Positions 25,955 through 35,382 are shown, counted from the first letter of the stretch. The stretch is DNA of 56,901 nucleotides from an uncultured Roseburia sp. (GCA_900539115.1 UQAQ01000017.1:1-56901); one strand, 5' to 3'. Translations and numbers: made by a program. The notes: generated by a model not told the origin, from the sequence alone.

Positions 25955-26569
25955 ATGATGGTATCACTCCGTTTTCCTTCCTTTTTTGTCTGTTTCCTGA
26001 TTTTTATCGCATGGATGCATTACAAAAAACGCAAGGCAACGAAACAACAGGAAAAAGAATCAAGCCTTTTCTGGGAACGTGAAGAAGAGGCGAATCATAC
26101 CCGCAATAAGGATATTTCACATCTTCCGCTCTTTACCCCGGATATCACAAAGATTCCCTGGGAAGGAGCCCAAAATGACACGATCCTTCATTATCTTGAC
26201 GCATTGCGCCGTCTCATCGAATCACCAATGATGGATCTGTCCGAATATACGAACACCGATCTGAAACTTGCCTATGGCATCGGTAATTTTCAGACTCTGT
26301 CCACCTACGACGAGACTTACCAAAATTTTTTACAGACTCTGACCGCTCTCGGACGGGCTTATATGGAAGCGGGCGATTATACTCACGCCGCCGAAGCCTG
26401 CCGGCTCTGCCTCGACTACGATCCGAAAAACCGGATCGCCTGTCTTTCATTGGCAGAAGTTTACAAAAAAGACCATAAAAATTATCTCTTATCAGATCTG
26501 ATCGACGAGATCAAGCATTCACCGATCGCGCGAAAAGAAAGTCTTCTCCGCGAAATCAACGAATTGTGA
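25955..26569 (+). CDS. Membrane-anchored TPR-like protein
   Basis: 204 aa. An N-terminal hydrophobic helix (~5-20) is followed by KKRK, then a cytosolic helical region. Residues ~125-175 hold a TPR-type pair (ALGRAYMEAGDYTHAAEACRLCLDYDPKN shown by GRAYMEAGDY and CLDYDPKN). This suggests a scaffold for protein contacts. The start codon is only 45 bp from that of the divergent 31-aa gene, so both RBS fill the gap and at least one promoter must lie inside a coding region. AAAGGA lies upstream of the ATG at 25955. Confidence 0.7.
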   Translation: MMVSLRFPSFFVCFLIFIAWMHYKKRKATKQQEKESSLFWEREEEANHTRNKDISHLPLFTPDITKIPWEGAQNDTILHYLDALRRLIESPMMDLSEYTNTDLKLAYGIGNFQTLSTYDETYQNFLQTLTALGRAYMEAGDYTHAAEACRLCLDYDPKNRIACLSLAEVYKKDHKNYLLSDLIDEIKHSPIARKESLLREINEL

Positions 26570-26628
26570 TCTTGACAAACTCTTCGCCCACAAGTGCCCG
26601 CGGCATCTGCCAGACTTGTTCTGTACAA

Positions 26629-26676
26629 AAATCCTTCCATCTTTTTCCAGTATCGAAGATGGAAGGATTCTCTTTT
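26629..26676. terminator. Strong bidirectional terminator
   Basis: A 14-bp perfect stem, AATCCTTCCATCTT (26630-26643) and AAGATGGAAGGATT (26656-26669), with a T-run after it and an A-run before it. It separates the convergent TPR and DnaA-like genes. Confidence 0.9.
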
Positions 26677-26691
26677 ATTCATTCAGTGATG

Positions 26692-27387
26692 TTACCGGCT
26701 CTGTCCGATATGATATTTCTGACATAACTGCTGGTCAATCTGCTGATTTTCCTCGACAAGTGCTGCCAGTTTTGTCATATCTCCTAAAATCTGATTGATG
26801 CTTGAAAATGGCTGTGCGATAATATAGCGTTTTGCCTCTTCATTCAGATTTAGTGTAAACTGCTGTGCCATCTTCTCCACAATACTCTGTTTGAGCTGTT
26901 CATCCGGCGCATACAGCTGAACCATGCACGCGCGGTCAAAAAAGCGAATCATCTCTTTGCTTCCACATTCTTTCGCCAAAACAGACGATGTACATAGAAT
27001 CTGTTTTTTCTTTTCATTCATGGAAGATAAGAACAGATTGGTAAATACCTGCTCCGCTTCGCGGTTTCCGAAGATTTCTTCCAGATCATCAATGAGCAGG
27101 ATATCCACGTCATCATAAATCTTAATCTGGTTCGGTTTCGCGCCCAGACGGATCGTGCGATCCACTTCTTCCAAAAATTGTCTGCCGGTAGTAAATGCAA
27201 CTTTCTGTCCGGCAAGAGCCGATTTGCATTTGTCCTGGATCTCATGCAATAAATGAGTCTTTCCACGCCCCGGTTTTGCGTAGATCAATACAGGCGAATA
27301 AGCTTTCACATTGTTCAAGACTGCTTCTGCCATCGCAACTGCTTCTTCGTTCGCCCCACTTACAAAAAAATTATCTAGTTTCATCAT
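26692..27387 (-). CDS. Short DnaA/Hda-like AAA+ ATPase without DNA-binding domain
   Basis: 231 aa. Walker A is KPGRGKTHLLHEI (K43), Walker B ILLIDDLEEIFGNRE (D100/D101), followed by QVFTNLFLSSMNEKKKQILCTSS, all as in DnaA domain III. The DnaA domain IV helix-turn-helix and the domain I/II parts are missing, so the layout matches Hda/DnaA-N paralogues that act with DnaA or replicative factors. The usual DnaA GGVGLGKT is altered to AKPGRGKT. It stands alone between a terminator and a structured gap. Roles in controlling replication initiation, or in loading some other factor, are inference. Confidence 0.8.
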   Translation of the reverse strand: MMKLDNFFVSGANEEAVAMAEAVLNNVKAYSPVLIYAKPGRGKTHLLHEIQDKCKSALAGQKVAFTTGRQFLEEVDRTIRLGAKPNQIKIYDDVDILLIDDLEEIFGNREAEQVFTNLFLSSMNEKKKQILCTSSVLAKECGSKEMIRFFDRACMVQLYAPDEQLKQSIVEKMAQQFTLNLNEEAKRYIIAQPFSSINQILGDMTKLAALVEENQQIDQQLCQKYHIGQSR

Positions 27388-27507
27388 TAGACCTCTTTAT
27401 CCTTCCTTTCCCCCAATGATAGAATTACCCTCTATATGAGTATCTCACAAAATGCCGATAAAAACAACACCAATTTTAAGATTTTTTGTTCCAAAGATCC
27501 TAATAAG

Positions 27508-27602
27508 CCTCCCCCCTCCACATATGAGCATTTTTAGCCTTGTCAAAGGCGGGAAAGAACACGAAGTGTTCGAAATGCGAATGTGTGGAAGAGGGGGAAC
27601 CT
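27508..27602. repeat. Long imperfect inverted repeat with nested hairpins
   Basis: CCCCCTCCACATATGAGCATTT (arm near 27511-27532; read as CCCCCTC, CACAT, GCATTT) pairs with AAATGC, ATGTG and GAGGGGG of the right arm (27574-27598). Inside are GCCTTTG/CAAAGGC-type and GAACAC/GTGTTC palindromes. The rest of the gap 27388-27651 has no credible ORF. It could be an mRNA 3' structure of the DnaA-like upstream leader, a small RNA, or a MITE-like relic. Confidence 0.5.
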
Positions 27603-27651
27603 GAATAGTTACGCCCAAACACGAATGTGCAAGCCCAAAAGTCCCGAATAC

Positions 27652-29403
27652 TCACAAACGTATCACTTCGGCACTATGCGTGAGTGGATTTCGTTTCTGA
27701 TAATCAAAGACAAGTGAATGCGCCTCTCCCGTCTCCACTTTTCCGGTTTTTAGCAACTTGGGAATATTTACCGTAAATTGCTGCACATAGATCATATTAA
27801 AAAGCTGCTTTGGCTGGTACTTTTCATAACCGGAAAGCACGGTCGGCTGCTCGCATTCTTTCGTCAGAAAATCGCGGACTTTCTGCTGGTATTCGTGAGA
27901 CCGCTCCGGCACAAAGGCCGGCGGATTTTTCACATAATCTCTCGCATACAGATCATACGTCAATGTCTGGCGCAGAATCTCCCGCGCCTCCTCGCTCCAA
28001 TCAGCCTCACACAAGAATTCCCACAAAATCTCATACCGCGCGATACGGCTGTGTTTCATGCCAAAATACTCTTTTTTGTCGTAAAACCCGCCGAGTGTCT
28101 GATACATCTCAAACGCATCCGTATGATAATTTTCCATCGCAAGCATGGTTGCCTGGAATTGAAAACTATTGTAATACACTTCCACCATATCCTCCACCTG
28201 TTTGAGGCGCAGCACATCCTCGTACGGCAGCCATTTGGTCGTCAGCACCTCGTATGGCGGACTGCTTCGGTATCGGATCTCGTATTCGTCCTTCACTTCC
28301 TCCATATAAGACCCTTTCAGCACCTTCAAAAAGCCGAGCTGAAACTGATCCGGCCGCATCCGGTACACATCATTAAAGGACTTGTGAAAGGAGTCATAAT
28401 CTTCGTGGGGAAGTCCGGCGATCAGATCCAAATGCTGGTGAATATTTCCGCCACTCCGCACACGCTCGACATGCTCTGCCAATTCTGTCAGATCCATTTT
28501 TCGGCGGATTGCCTCAATCGTAAACAAGTTCGTAGACTGCACGCCGATCTCAAACTGAATCAAGCCCGGACGAAATCCGCGAAAAAGTTCAAAATCCTCT
28601 TCCCGCAGAAGATCTCCTCCGATCTCAAAGTGAAAATTCGTCACTCCGTTATCGTGTTCTTTGATGTATTCCCATATTTTGTAAGCATGCTTGTGATTGC
28701 AGTTAAAGGTACGATCAACAAATTTTACCTGTTTCACACGGTTTTTCAGGAAAAAGTCCAATTCGTCAAATACCAGATCCAACGACCGCAGGCGCACCGT
28801 TTTGTCGATAGACGACAGACAGTAGCTGCAGGAAAATGGGCAGCCGCGGATCGTTTCATAATAAATGATGCGGTTTTCCATCTGCTCCAGGTCGCGGTAG
28901 GGAAATACGAGATCATCCATTTTCATCGGCATACGCGGTGCCGTAAATACAGCTTTCCCGTCTTCTTTCCGGTAACAGAGACCGGCGATATCCGAACATT
29001 TTTCCGCCCCTTCACCCAGCAGAAATGCCACATATTCGCGGAATGTGCCTTCGCCTTCTCCGACCATGACAAGATCTACAAACGGATATCTTTGAAGTAC
29101 CTTCTCCGCATCGTACGAAACTTCCGGTCCTCCCAAGATAATTTCCACCTGCGGGCAAATTTTCTTCAGATTTTCAGCCACATCAAGCACATACTCAATA
29201 TTCCAGATATAGCACGAAAATCCGACAACATCCGGCTTTTTTCGATAAATTCCGGCAAGAATTTCCTCTTTTTGGTGATTGATGGTATATTCTGCCAATT
29301 CAATGTCCTCTTCGTATTTTCCGGCGTTCGCTTTCAAAGAATACACCGCCAGATTGGAATGGATATATTTGGCATTGATCGCTGCTAATACTATTTTTTT
29401 CAT
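27652..29403 (-). CDS. B12-binding-domain radical SAM protein, DUF4080 type
   Basis: 583 aa. The N-terminal cobalamin-binding-type domain (1-~140; VVGFSCYIWNIEYVLD, VMVGEGEGTF) is followed by a radical SAM barrel with the cluster motif CPFSCSYC, and a C-terminal DUF4080 region. Such enzymes bind a 4Fe-4S cluster and cleave SAM; the substrate of this subfamily is not known. Its ATG overlaps the stop of the O-antigen-ligase-like gene (ATGA), so the two are coupled. A 536-aa ORF lies antisense but is only a shadow. Confidence 0.88.
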   Translation of the reverse strand: MKKIVLAAINAKYIHSNLAVYSLKANAGKYEEDIELAEYTINHQKEEILAGIYRKKPDVVGFSCYIWNIEYVLDVAENLKKICPQVEIILGGPEVSYDAEKVLQRYPFVDLVMVGEGEGTFREYVAFLLGEGAEKCSDIAGLCYRKEDGKAVFTAPRMPMKMDDLVFPYRDLEQMENRIIYYETIRGCPFSCSYCLSSIDKTVRLRSLDLVFDELDFFLKNRVKQVKFVDRTFNCNHKHAYKIWEYIKEHDNGVTNFHFEIGGDLLREEDFELFRGFRPGLIQFEIGVQSTNLFTIEAIRRKMDLTELAEHVERVRSGGNIHQHLDLIAGLPHEDYDSFHKSFNDVYRMRPDQFQLGFLKVLKGSYMEEVKDEYEIRYRSSPPYEVLTTKWLPYEDVLRLKQVEDMVEVYYNSFQFQATMLAMENYHTDAFEMYQTLGGFYDKKEYFGMKHSRIARYEILWEFLCEADWSEEAREILRQTLTYDLYARDYVKNPPAFVPERSHEYQQKVRDFLTKECEQPTVLSGYEKYQPKQLFNMIYVQQFTVNIPKLLKTGKVETGEAHSLVFDYQKRNPLTHSAEVIRL

Positions 29404-31250
29404 TTGTTCGCCTCTTTCTTTTCTTCCCGGTTCCGGTTATAACGGTTTACCGCCATTCCGACCCCGAGCAGGCACCAATACACCGGTGCCACACAAACCG
29501 TCGAATCATTGGCAAGGCCGGTCACAAGGTAGCCAAATGTACCGAGCAGGATTCCGATGCCAAAAATCTCCGAAGAACGGTATGCCGTCTTGCGAAAATA
29601 CATACGAAAACTTTCCACAAAGTATATTACAAATATTGCCAAAAATGCCAGCAGGGAAATGCCGCCTGTCTGAATCGCAATCTGCAAAAACATATTGTGC
29701 GGTTTTGTAACAAGGGACCCGCCATATCCAACATTTACCATTCCGACATAATCGTCATTCGGGAACGCATAGATAAATGTGTTCGGCCCGGAACCCTGCA
29801 AAATGTATTTTTTCACAAGAGGCAGCGTCCTTGACCAGATAAAGCCGCGGCGGCTTCCAAAATGCAGATTGTCCTCAAAGCCAAAGGTTTCGATATGACG
29901 CAGTTCATCCAATTTGTAAAATGGCGTGACAATGCGGTATTCCGTCTGATTCACACCGGCTTCCTCGTATTTTTCGCCCTGCATCGCAATGGTATAACTG
30001 CGTCCGGTGGACGGTGTATAAATAATAAATCCATTGTAGGTCTGATTTTTGGACTCAATCTTTTTCTCTTCGATCTCAATGGTCTGATATTTCTTGTCGG
30101 AAAATTTCATACGCTCCGCTGTCTCATCTTCATATAAATTGTATGAATTTCCCTTTTCGTCGGTCGCCTCATAGCGGTATTCGCCCTCCGCAATATTGAC
30201 TTTCAGATTTAGCACATCGCCATTGTCCATCGTCATTTTGAGCGTGCCGTCTTTTCCTTCCATGCTTCGTATCACCTGATTGTTCGGCGCCGGATGGAAC
30301 ATTTTATTGATTCCGTATTCGAAAAGCGGCTGATAGCAGAACACCGTGAACACGCAAACCACGGCGCAGACCACTCCGCCGATGACAAATGGCAGCGGCT
30401 TTTTCTTCATATTCGGAATCATAAGAATCAAAAACAGGACAAGACTCGCTGCGACACCGATACAGCCGGTCAATGACTGCGAGCCAAACAGCATCACAAG
30501 GAGCAGCGCAGACGTAATCACCGACACAACACTCACAAATACGGCACTTGTTTTCCGTTTTCCTGACACGAGTGACAAAATGACCGGCAGCAAAAGTGCC
30601 ACATACGAACCCACATAATTTGGATTGTACAATGTCGCGTACACTCTGCCTTTTTCGAAATTGAACGTAAAGTCCAGTTTATTGTCTAACATCAGATTCA
30701 TTACCGCTTTTCCGGCATCTGTCCGGAAGAAGTCATATCCAAACGCCTGCATTCCACCAATCAGTGTCATAACGAACACTCCGGCAAGCAGTCCGTATGC
30801 GACGATGCGGAGTTCCACCGCCCCCTGCAGAATCCAATACGAAAAGAACAATACCGCCACGTACGCCCCCAAAATAAGCATTCCTTCCCACTGCTCATAG
30901 CCGCCGCGCACAGCCGCATCGGTATGTTTCGAAAAAATGGTTGACTCAAACGCCAGCACGGCATACAACGCCAGCGGGATAATGTATTTTTTCTCCAATT
31001 TACTGTCCGGCATCCCTTCTTTTACAAGGAGACATTTGAGCGCTGCGTAAAATGCCATCAGTGCGCAAAGTAAAAGCAGAAGCTGCCCTTTCCAAAACAG
31101 GAAAAAGTCATACCGCACCGTCGAACCGGAAAACCACGCATATTCCGCCATCCCCGTTTCATATTTAAAAGCAGATACCACGAGCGGAACCAGGCTCACG
31201 ATCAACACGACCAAAACCGCTCCGATGATATTTTGATTTTTCGTCTTCAT
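29400..31250 (-). CDS. O-antigen ligase/polymerase-like membrane protein (Wzy_C)
   Basis: 616 aa, about a dozen hydrophobic spans. The signature loop is LQGSGPNTFIYAFPN followed by TKPHNMFLQIAIQTGG near residues 495-550, as in WaaL/Wzy glycan ligases. Between spans (~310-470) is a large soluble loop rich in D/E/K (EGKDGTLKMTMDNGD, IIYTPSTGRSYTI), longer than in typical ligases. It probably transfers or polymerises a surface polysaccharide at the outer membrane face. The gene is coupled to the downstream radical SAM gene. The RBS AAAGGAAACT precedes ATG 31250. Confidence 0.85.
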   Translation of the reverse strand: MKTKNQNIIGAVLVVLIVSLVPLVVSAFKYETGMAEYAWFSGSTVRYDFFLFWKGQLLLLLCALMAFYAALKCLLVKEGMPDSKLEKKYIIPLALYAVLAFESTIFSKHTDAAVRGGYEQWEGMLILGAYVAVLFFSYWILQGAVELRIVAYGLLAGVFVMTLIGGMQAFGYDFFRTDAGKAVMNLMLDNKLDFTFNFEKGRVYATLYNPNYVGSYVALLLPVILSLVSGKRKTSAVFVSVVSVITSALLLVMLFGSQSLTGCIGVAASLVLFLILMIPNMKKKPLPFVIGGVVCAVVCVFTVFCYQPLFEYGINKMFHPAPNNQVIRSMEGKDGTLKMTMDNGDVLNLKVNIAEGEYRYEATDEKGNSYNLYEDETAERMKFSDKKYQTIEIEEKKIESKNQTYNGFIIYTPSTGRSYTIAMQGEKYEEAGVNQTEYRIVTPFYKLDELRHIETFGFEDNLHFGSRRGFIWSRTLPLVKKYILQGSGPNTFIYAFPNDDYVGMVNVGYGGSLVTKPHNMFLQIAIQTGGISLLAFLAIFVIYFVESFRMYFRKTAYRSSEIFGIGILLGTFGYLVTGLANDSTVCVAPVYWCLLGVGMAVNRYNRNREEKKEANK

Positions 31251-31344
31251 AGTTTCCTTTCCCCTTTGCTTATTTCGCTATCCTCATTATACCTATATAA
31301 GCGGGTTTTGTAAAATGATTTTTGCGGCAGGTTGGAAATCTGAC

Positions 31345-31382
31345 AAAAAAGACGGTCTCCCTCCGGAAACCGTCTCTTTTCT
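31345..31382 (-). terminator. Terminator of the hydrogenase gene
   Basis: AGACGGTTTCC / GGGAGACCGTCT stem read on the minus strand (31350-31375), ending in TTTTTT. It lies ~20 nt beyond the hydrogenase stop and before the O-antigen-ligase-like gene. Confidence 0.85.
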
Positions 31383-31398
31383 ATTCTTATGCCATCTC

Positions 31399-32904
31399 TT
31401 ACGGCAATTTAATCTCTGAATATTCTTTTGGTGGAAGTGGTTTTGTCGAATCTTTCACAAACTTACGAACCGCCTGCGCCCCCTTAACAACCGGGATATT
31501 TGTTCCGGCTCCGGCAACACATCCGCCAGGGCAGCCCATTCCTTCGATCAGGCAGCCATCTTTCTTTCCGGCTTTTGCCAAAAGAAGCATTTTCTGGCAT
31601 TCGCTGAGTCCCTCGACATGCTCGATGAGTACGTCCGTTCCCGGATAATATTCATTGATACAATCCTCGATTGCCTTTGAAACACCACCGGAAACTGCGT
31701 AGCCACGTCCGGCTCCTGTTGCATCGTGGATTGGCTCTTCGCATTCGTAAGTCTCCATATCGATGCCTTTCGCTTCGAAAATACATGCAAGTTCTTCAAA
31801 AGTAATAACGAAATCTACGTCGCTTCGCACCGAATCACGGGAAGCTTCCAGTTTTTTCGCCGCACATGGACCGACAAATACCACACGTGAATTTGGATGC
31901 TTCTGCTTGATGGAACGAGCCGTCGCAACCATCGGTGTCAACGCGCTGGATACGGACTCTACCATCTCTTCCGGAAGAGTTCTCTTTGCAAGAACGGACC
32001 AAGCAGGACAGCAGGAAGTCAGCAGGAATGGAAGTTTTCCTGTCGCTACTTCATGTACATAATGTTTTGCCTCTGTGATCGCCCCGATGTCTGCACCAAG
32101 TGCAACTTCGTAAACTTCAGCAAAACCGATTTCTTTCAATGCTGCTTTAATCTTCCAAAGGCGAACATCTGTTCCGAACTGACCGATAACAGCCGGTGCC
32201 AGTTCCACGATAACTTCATCCCCCTTTTTCATTGCCTGAATCAGCTGGAAAATCTGGGATTTATCTGCAATCGCACCAAATGGGCAGCTGACCATACACT
32301 GACCGCATTTTACGCAGACATCATCATTGATATGTGCACGTCCGTGCTCATCGCTGGAAATCGCCTTTACGCCACATGCCACCGCACAAGGTCTCTGTTT
32401 TTTTGCAATCGCATCGTAAGGACAGATTGCCTTACATTTTCCACATTTAATACATTTTTCTTTATCAATATAAGACCGTCCGTTTACCATGGAAATCGCA
32501 CCACGCGGACATACCTCCTGACAGGGATGCGCCACGCAGCCACGGCACTGATCACTCACTTCGTAACCACTTTCCTCACAAGCGGCACAAGCAGATGGAA
32601 TAACCTGCATCAACGGCGGCTCATAATATTTATCTGAAATATTACTCTCATTCAATCCACTGGTAATATGTACCGGCTGACTTTCCGGTCGAAGAGACAT
32701 ACCCATAGCCAGACGCACTCTCTCACCTGCGATCGCGCGCTCGCGATAAATACTGTCACGGTACAGTGGTACATCAGATGGTGTAATGCGGTATGGAATC
32801 GCTTCGATATCATCATTAATATTCTCTGATTCAAACGCAACTTTTGCTACTTCCGTAAACACCTGACGACGAATTTTTGTAATCGGGGTCTCAATACCTC
32901 TCAT
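31399..32904 (-). CDS. Monomeric [FeFe]-hydrogenase, group B type
   Basis: 501 aa from ATG 32904, which follows GGAGGAGAAAC. Several 4Fe-4S motifs occupy the first half (CAACEESGYEVSDQCRGC, CIKCGKCKAICPYDAI, CVKCGQCMVSCPFGAI as short parts). The H-cluster domain has TSCCPAW (~298), FVGPCAAKKLE (~342) and EGMGCPGGCVAG (~454), the three cysteine loops that bind the catalytic cluster. The third loop differs from the canonical ExMACxGGC in one residue (G for A), common in group B. It could produce or sense H2 in fermentation; the true activity of group B enzymes is uncertain. Confidence 0.92.
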   Translation of the reverse strand: MRGIETPITKIRRQVFTEVAKVAFESENINDDIEAIPYRITPSDVPLYRDSIYRERAIAGERVRLAMGMSLRPESQPVHITSGLNESNISDKYYEPPLMQVIPSACAACEESGYEVSDQCRGCVAHPCQEVCPRGAISMVNGRSYIDKEKCIKCGKCKAICPYDAIAKKQRPCAVACGVKAISSDEHGRAHINDDVCVKCGQCMVSCPFGAIADKSQIFQLIQAMKKGDEVIVELAPAVIGQFGTDVRLWKIKAALKEIGFAEVYEVALGADIGAITEAKHYVHEVATGKLPFLLTSCCPAWSVLAKRTLPEEMVESVSSALTPMVATARSIKQKHPNSRVVFVGPCAAKKLEASRDSVRSDVDFVITFEELACIFEAKGIDMETYECEEPIHDATGAGRGYAVSGGVSKAIEDCINEYYPGTDVLIEHVEGLSECQKMLLLAKAGKKDGCLIEGMGCPGGCVAGAGTNIPVVKGAQAVRKFVKDSTKPLPPKEYSEIKLP

Positions 32905-32956
32905 GTTTCTCCTCCATTTCATCTTCATCCTTTTAAACTATTCAGGGCCTCCGCCC

Positions 32957-32978
32957 CATTCTAATTGATTCTCAATAA
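32957..32978. promoter_or_regulatory. Fur-like dyad upstream of the hydrogenase gene
   Basis: The minus strand reads TATTGAGAATCAATTAGAATG, close to classic Fur-box half-sites (TGAGAAT, ATCAAT) and containing the palindrome ATTGAGAATCAAT. It lies ~60 bp upstream of the hydrogenase start. Iron control of an Fe-S enzyme is plausible, but the box was judged by eye. Confidence 0.4.
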
Positions 32979-33041
32979 CAAATTCAGAATAACATAAATA
33001 AAGGAGATTGTCTAGTCTTTAACAATCATTTAATAGTTTTT

Positions 33042-34511
33042 TTACGGATTCATAGCCTCTTCGCTGCATTCCGGAAATTCGATATAAAAGCACGTCTTTT
33101 TCACCTCGTCGCTTGTCACCCATATTTTCCCAAAATGTCTCGCGACGATGTGTTTGGCAACCATCAGTCCAAGTCCTGAACCATCCTTGTTTCCGTGATT
33201 GCTGGCACGGTAAAATTTCTCAAATACATTTTCCCATTCTTCCTTCGGAATCGCAATTCCGGTATCTTCCATGCTGACCAGCAGTTTTCCGTCCGCGCGG
33301 TGAATCCGAATCGTAATCTCTGTTCCCTCATCCGCATATTTGACTGCGTTCTGAAAAAGAATCAAAAACAACTGGCGAATGCGGTCATAATCGCCCTCGA
33401 TCAGTGAACATTCGTCGTTGTACTGCAGGTCTGCCGTAATTTTTCGATCTGCACACATCACGCGCATACTGCGCATCACGTCCTGCATCACGGCGATCAC
33501 ATTTAACACTTCAAGGTTCATTTCAAAGTCCGGATTCTGCATTTTTGACAAAATCAGGAGATCGGCGACAAGACGCTCCATACCGGCGCATTCCTTGCGG
33601 ATTCTCTCATAATATTCCTGCTGCTTCGCCGGATTATCCACATAACCATCCGCCAGCGTCTCCGCGTACCCTTTTACAACGGTGATCGGCGTGCGGAGTT
33701 CATGGGAAACATTGGAAAAGAAATCCCGTCGGTTCTGTTCCAGATTTTCACGGAATTCCTCCGCATCGACCAATTTTTCCGACAAAATATCCATACTGTC
33801 CGCCAAAAGCCCCAACTCGTCTTTTCTGCGGATTCCCGTCTGCTGCGCGTATTCGCCTGCTGCCATATGCAGCGCAATTTCCTTAATGCGTATGATCGGA
33901 CGCACAAGCTGGCGCGAGAAAAAAGCCGACACGCTGAGCGCAACGACGAGCGCAATGATAACACTCAATGCCATATAATTCTGATATTGGCCGATCGACC
34001 GCTCACGATAATCCATCTCTCCATTGACAAGAACCACGCCGGCATTTTCACCCTGCACATTTTTGACCGGCGCCGCCACATGCATCATATCCATCTCGTA
34101 AATCTGGTCATAATCGCTGAAGCTACGGGTCTTTCCCTCGCACGCCGCCGCGATCAGCGCCTTCGTACGCGTATCACTCTGCGCAGAAATCGTATTTATA
34201 TCTGCGTTGACAAAACTATCACTAAGCGGCTCGTCCACCTTGTCATTTGCCAGAATCCAGATATCGGTATTTTGAAACACACCAAAATCATCGATCGCAA
34301 GAAGATATTCCTGAATGCCATCCGTACTTCCGTGTGCCATCGTCTCCGTGATCCGCTTAGACACACTCTGCGCAAGACTTTTCAGCTCATCCTTGTACAC
34401 ATTCATAACATTGTGTCTGTTAAATTTTGTAAATATAAGACCGGAAATCGCCGTCATGATCAACAATGTGACCACAAAGCAAAGGCCTACTCTCCAAAAT
34501 ATTTTCTTCAC
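33042..34511 (-). CDS. Sensor histidine kinase (extracytoplasmic sensor, HAMP)
   Basis: 489 aa. TM1 (~9-28) and TM2 (~178-200) enclose a ~150-residue extracytoplasmic sensor, followed by HAMP, the box FFSNVSHELRTPITVVKGYAE, N box LFQNAVKYA, G1 DTGIAIPKEEW, F box FEKFYRASN and G2 GSGLGLMVAK. The G1 motif has A instead of the usual second G. It starts with GTG at 34511, with AGGGG 7 nt upstream. The start lies 24 nt after the stop of its cognate regulator. Confidence 0.9.
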   Translation of the reverse strand: MKKIFWRVGLCFVVTLLIMTAISGLIFTKFNRHNVMNVYKDELKSLAQSVSKRITETMAHGSTDGIQEYLLAIDDFGVFQNTDIWILANDKVDEPLSDSFVNADINTISAQSDTRTKALIAAACEGKTRSFSDYDQIYEMDMMHVAAPVKNVQGENAGVVLVNGEMDYRERSIGQYQNYMALSVIIALVVALSVSAFFSRQLVRPIIRIKEIALHMAAGEYAQQTGIRRKDELGLLADSMDILSEKLVDAEEFRENLEQNRRDFFSNVSHELRTPITVVKGYAETLADGYVDNPAKQQEYYERIRKECAGMERLVADLLILSKMQNPDFEMNLEVLNVIAVMQDVMRSMRVMCADRKITADLQYNDECSLIEGDYDRIRQLFLILFQNAVKYADEGTEITIRIHRADGKLLVSMEDTGIAIPKEEWENVFEKFYRASNHGNKDGSGLGLMVAKHIVARHFGKIWVTSDEVKKTCFYIEFPECSEEAMNP

Positions 34512-34535
34512 ATTGATTCCCCTGTTCTAACTGCG

Positions 34536-35225
34536 TCAGACATTGAGCTCAAATTTGTATCCAAGCCCCCATATCGTCTTGATCTCCCAGTCGGGATGCT
34601 CCACTTTGTCCAATTTGGCGCGGAGTCTCTTGATATGTGAATCCACGGTGCGGCTGTCACCAAAATAATCCTGCCCCCACAGACTGTCAAGCAGATTGTC
34701 CCTGGTAAATACTTTGCTCGGATTTTTCGCAAGGATCCACATCGTCTCCACTTCTTTTTTCGTCATCGGGATTTTCTCTGTTCCGACAAAAACAGTGTAA
34801 GCTTCTATATTGATCGTAAGATCGCCCACGGTAAGAACTTTTTTCTCTTTTTCTTCCTCTCCGCGTCCCATACGGCGGAGCACGGCACGCACACGCGCCA
34901 TTACTTCATTCGGACTGAATGGTTTGACGATATAATCATCCGCTCCGATATCAAGTCCCATCACGCGCTCGTAATCTTCTCCCTTTGCTGTGATCAATAT
35001 AATCGGAACCTGCGAGATCTCACGGATCTTCTGGCATACTTTATAGCCGTCCAGACCCGGCATCATGATATCAAGCAGCACCACTGCCGGATTACATTTT
35101 TTAAAGGTCTCGAACGCCTCAATCCCATCTTCTGCAACGATTGGCTCAAATCCTTCTTTTACTACATAAGTGCTCAAAACTTCCCGGATATCTTCATTGT
35201 CATCCGCAATCAATATGTACTGCAT
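34536..35225 (-). CDS. OmpR/PhoB-family response regulator
   Basis: 229 aa from the ATG at 35225 (AGGAGGGC 6-8 nt upstream; the ORF can extend to 35240 but that overlaps the RBS). The receiver has ADDNEDIREVL, phospho-acceptor in VVLLDIMMPG, ITAKGED and VKPFSPNE; the winged-helix domain ends TRDNLLDSLWGQDYFGDSRTVDSHIKRL (in parts). It forms a two-component system with the kinase just downstream; resemblance to PhoP/YycF-like regulators is general only. No target is apparent. Confidence 0.9.
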   Translation of the reverse strand: MQYILIADDNEDIREVLSTYVVKEGFEPIVAEDGIEAFETFKKCNPAVVLLDIMMPGLDGYKVCQKIREISQVPIILITAKGEDYERVMGLDIGADDYIVKPFSPNEVMARVRAVLRRMGRGEEEKEKKVLTVGDLTINIEAYTVFVGTEKIPMTKKEVETMWILAKNPSKVFTRDNLLDSLWGQDYFGDSRTVDSHIKRLRAKLDKVEHPDWEIKTIWGLGYKFELNV

Positions 35226-35382
35226 AAAAGCCCTCCTCATCGTATTAATCTTATCTATAGACTACTTTATTTTTATGTTTATTTTGTGACACATTTCTTA
35301 ATTTTCTTTCTTCTTTTCCTGACACAACTGTGCCATAGCTGCTTGCTACACTCATATCAACAAACAGAGGATGGTGTAAATT

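Noticed and set aside
27778..29388. A 536-codon ORF antisense to the radical SAM gene
   Set aside because: Shadow frame: the opposite strand has clear B12/radical SAM motifs, and the antisense product has no recognisable domain or RBS.
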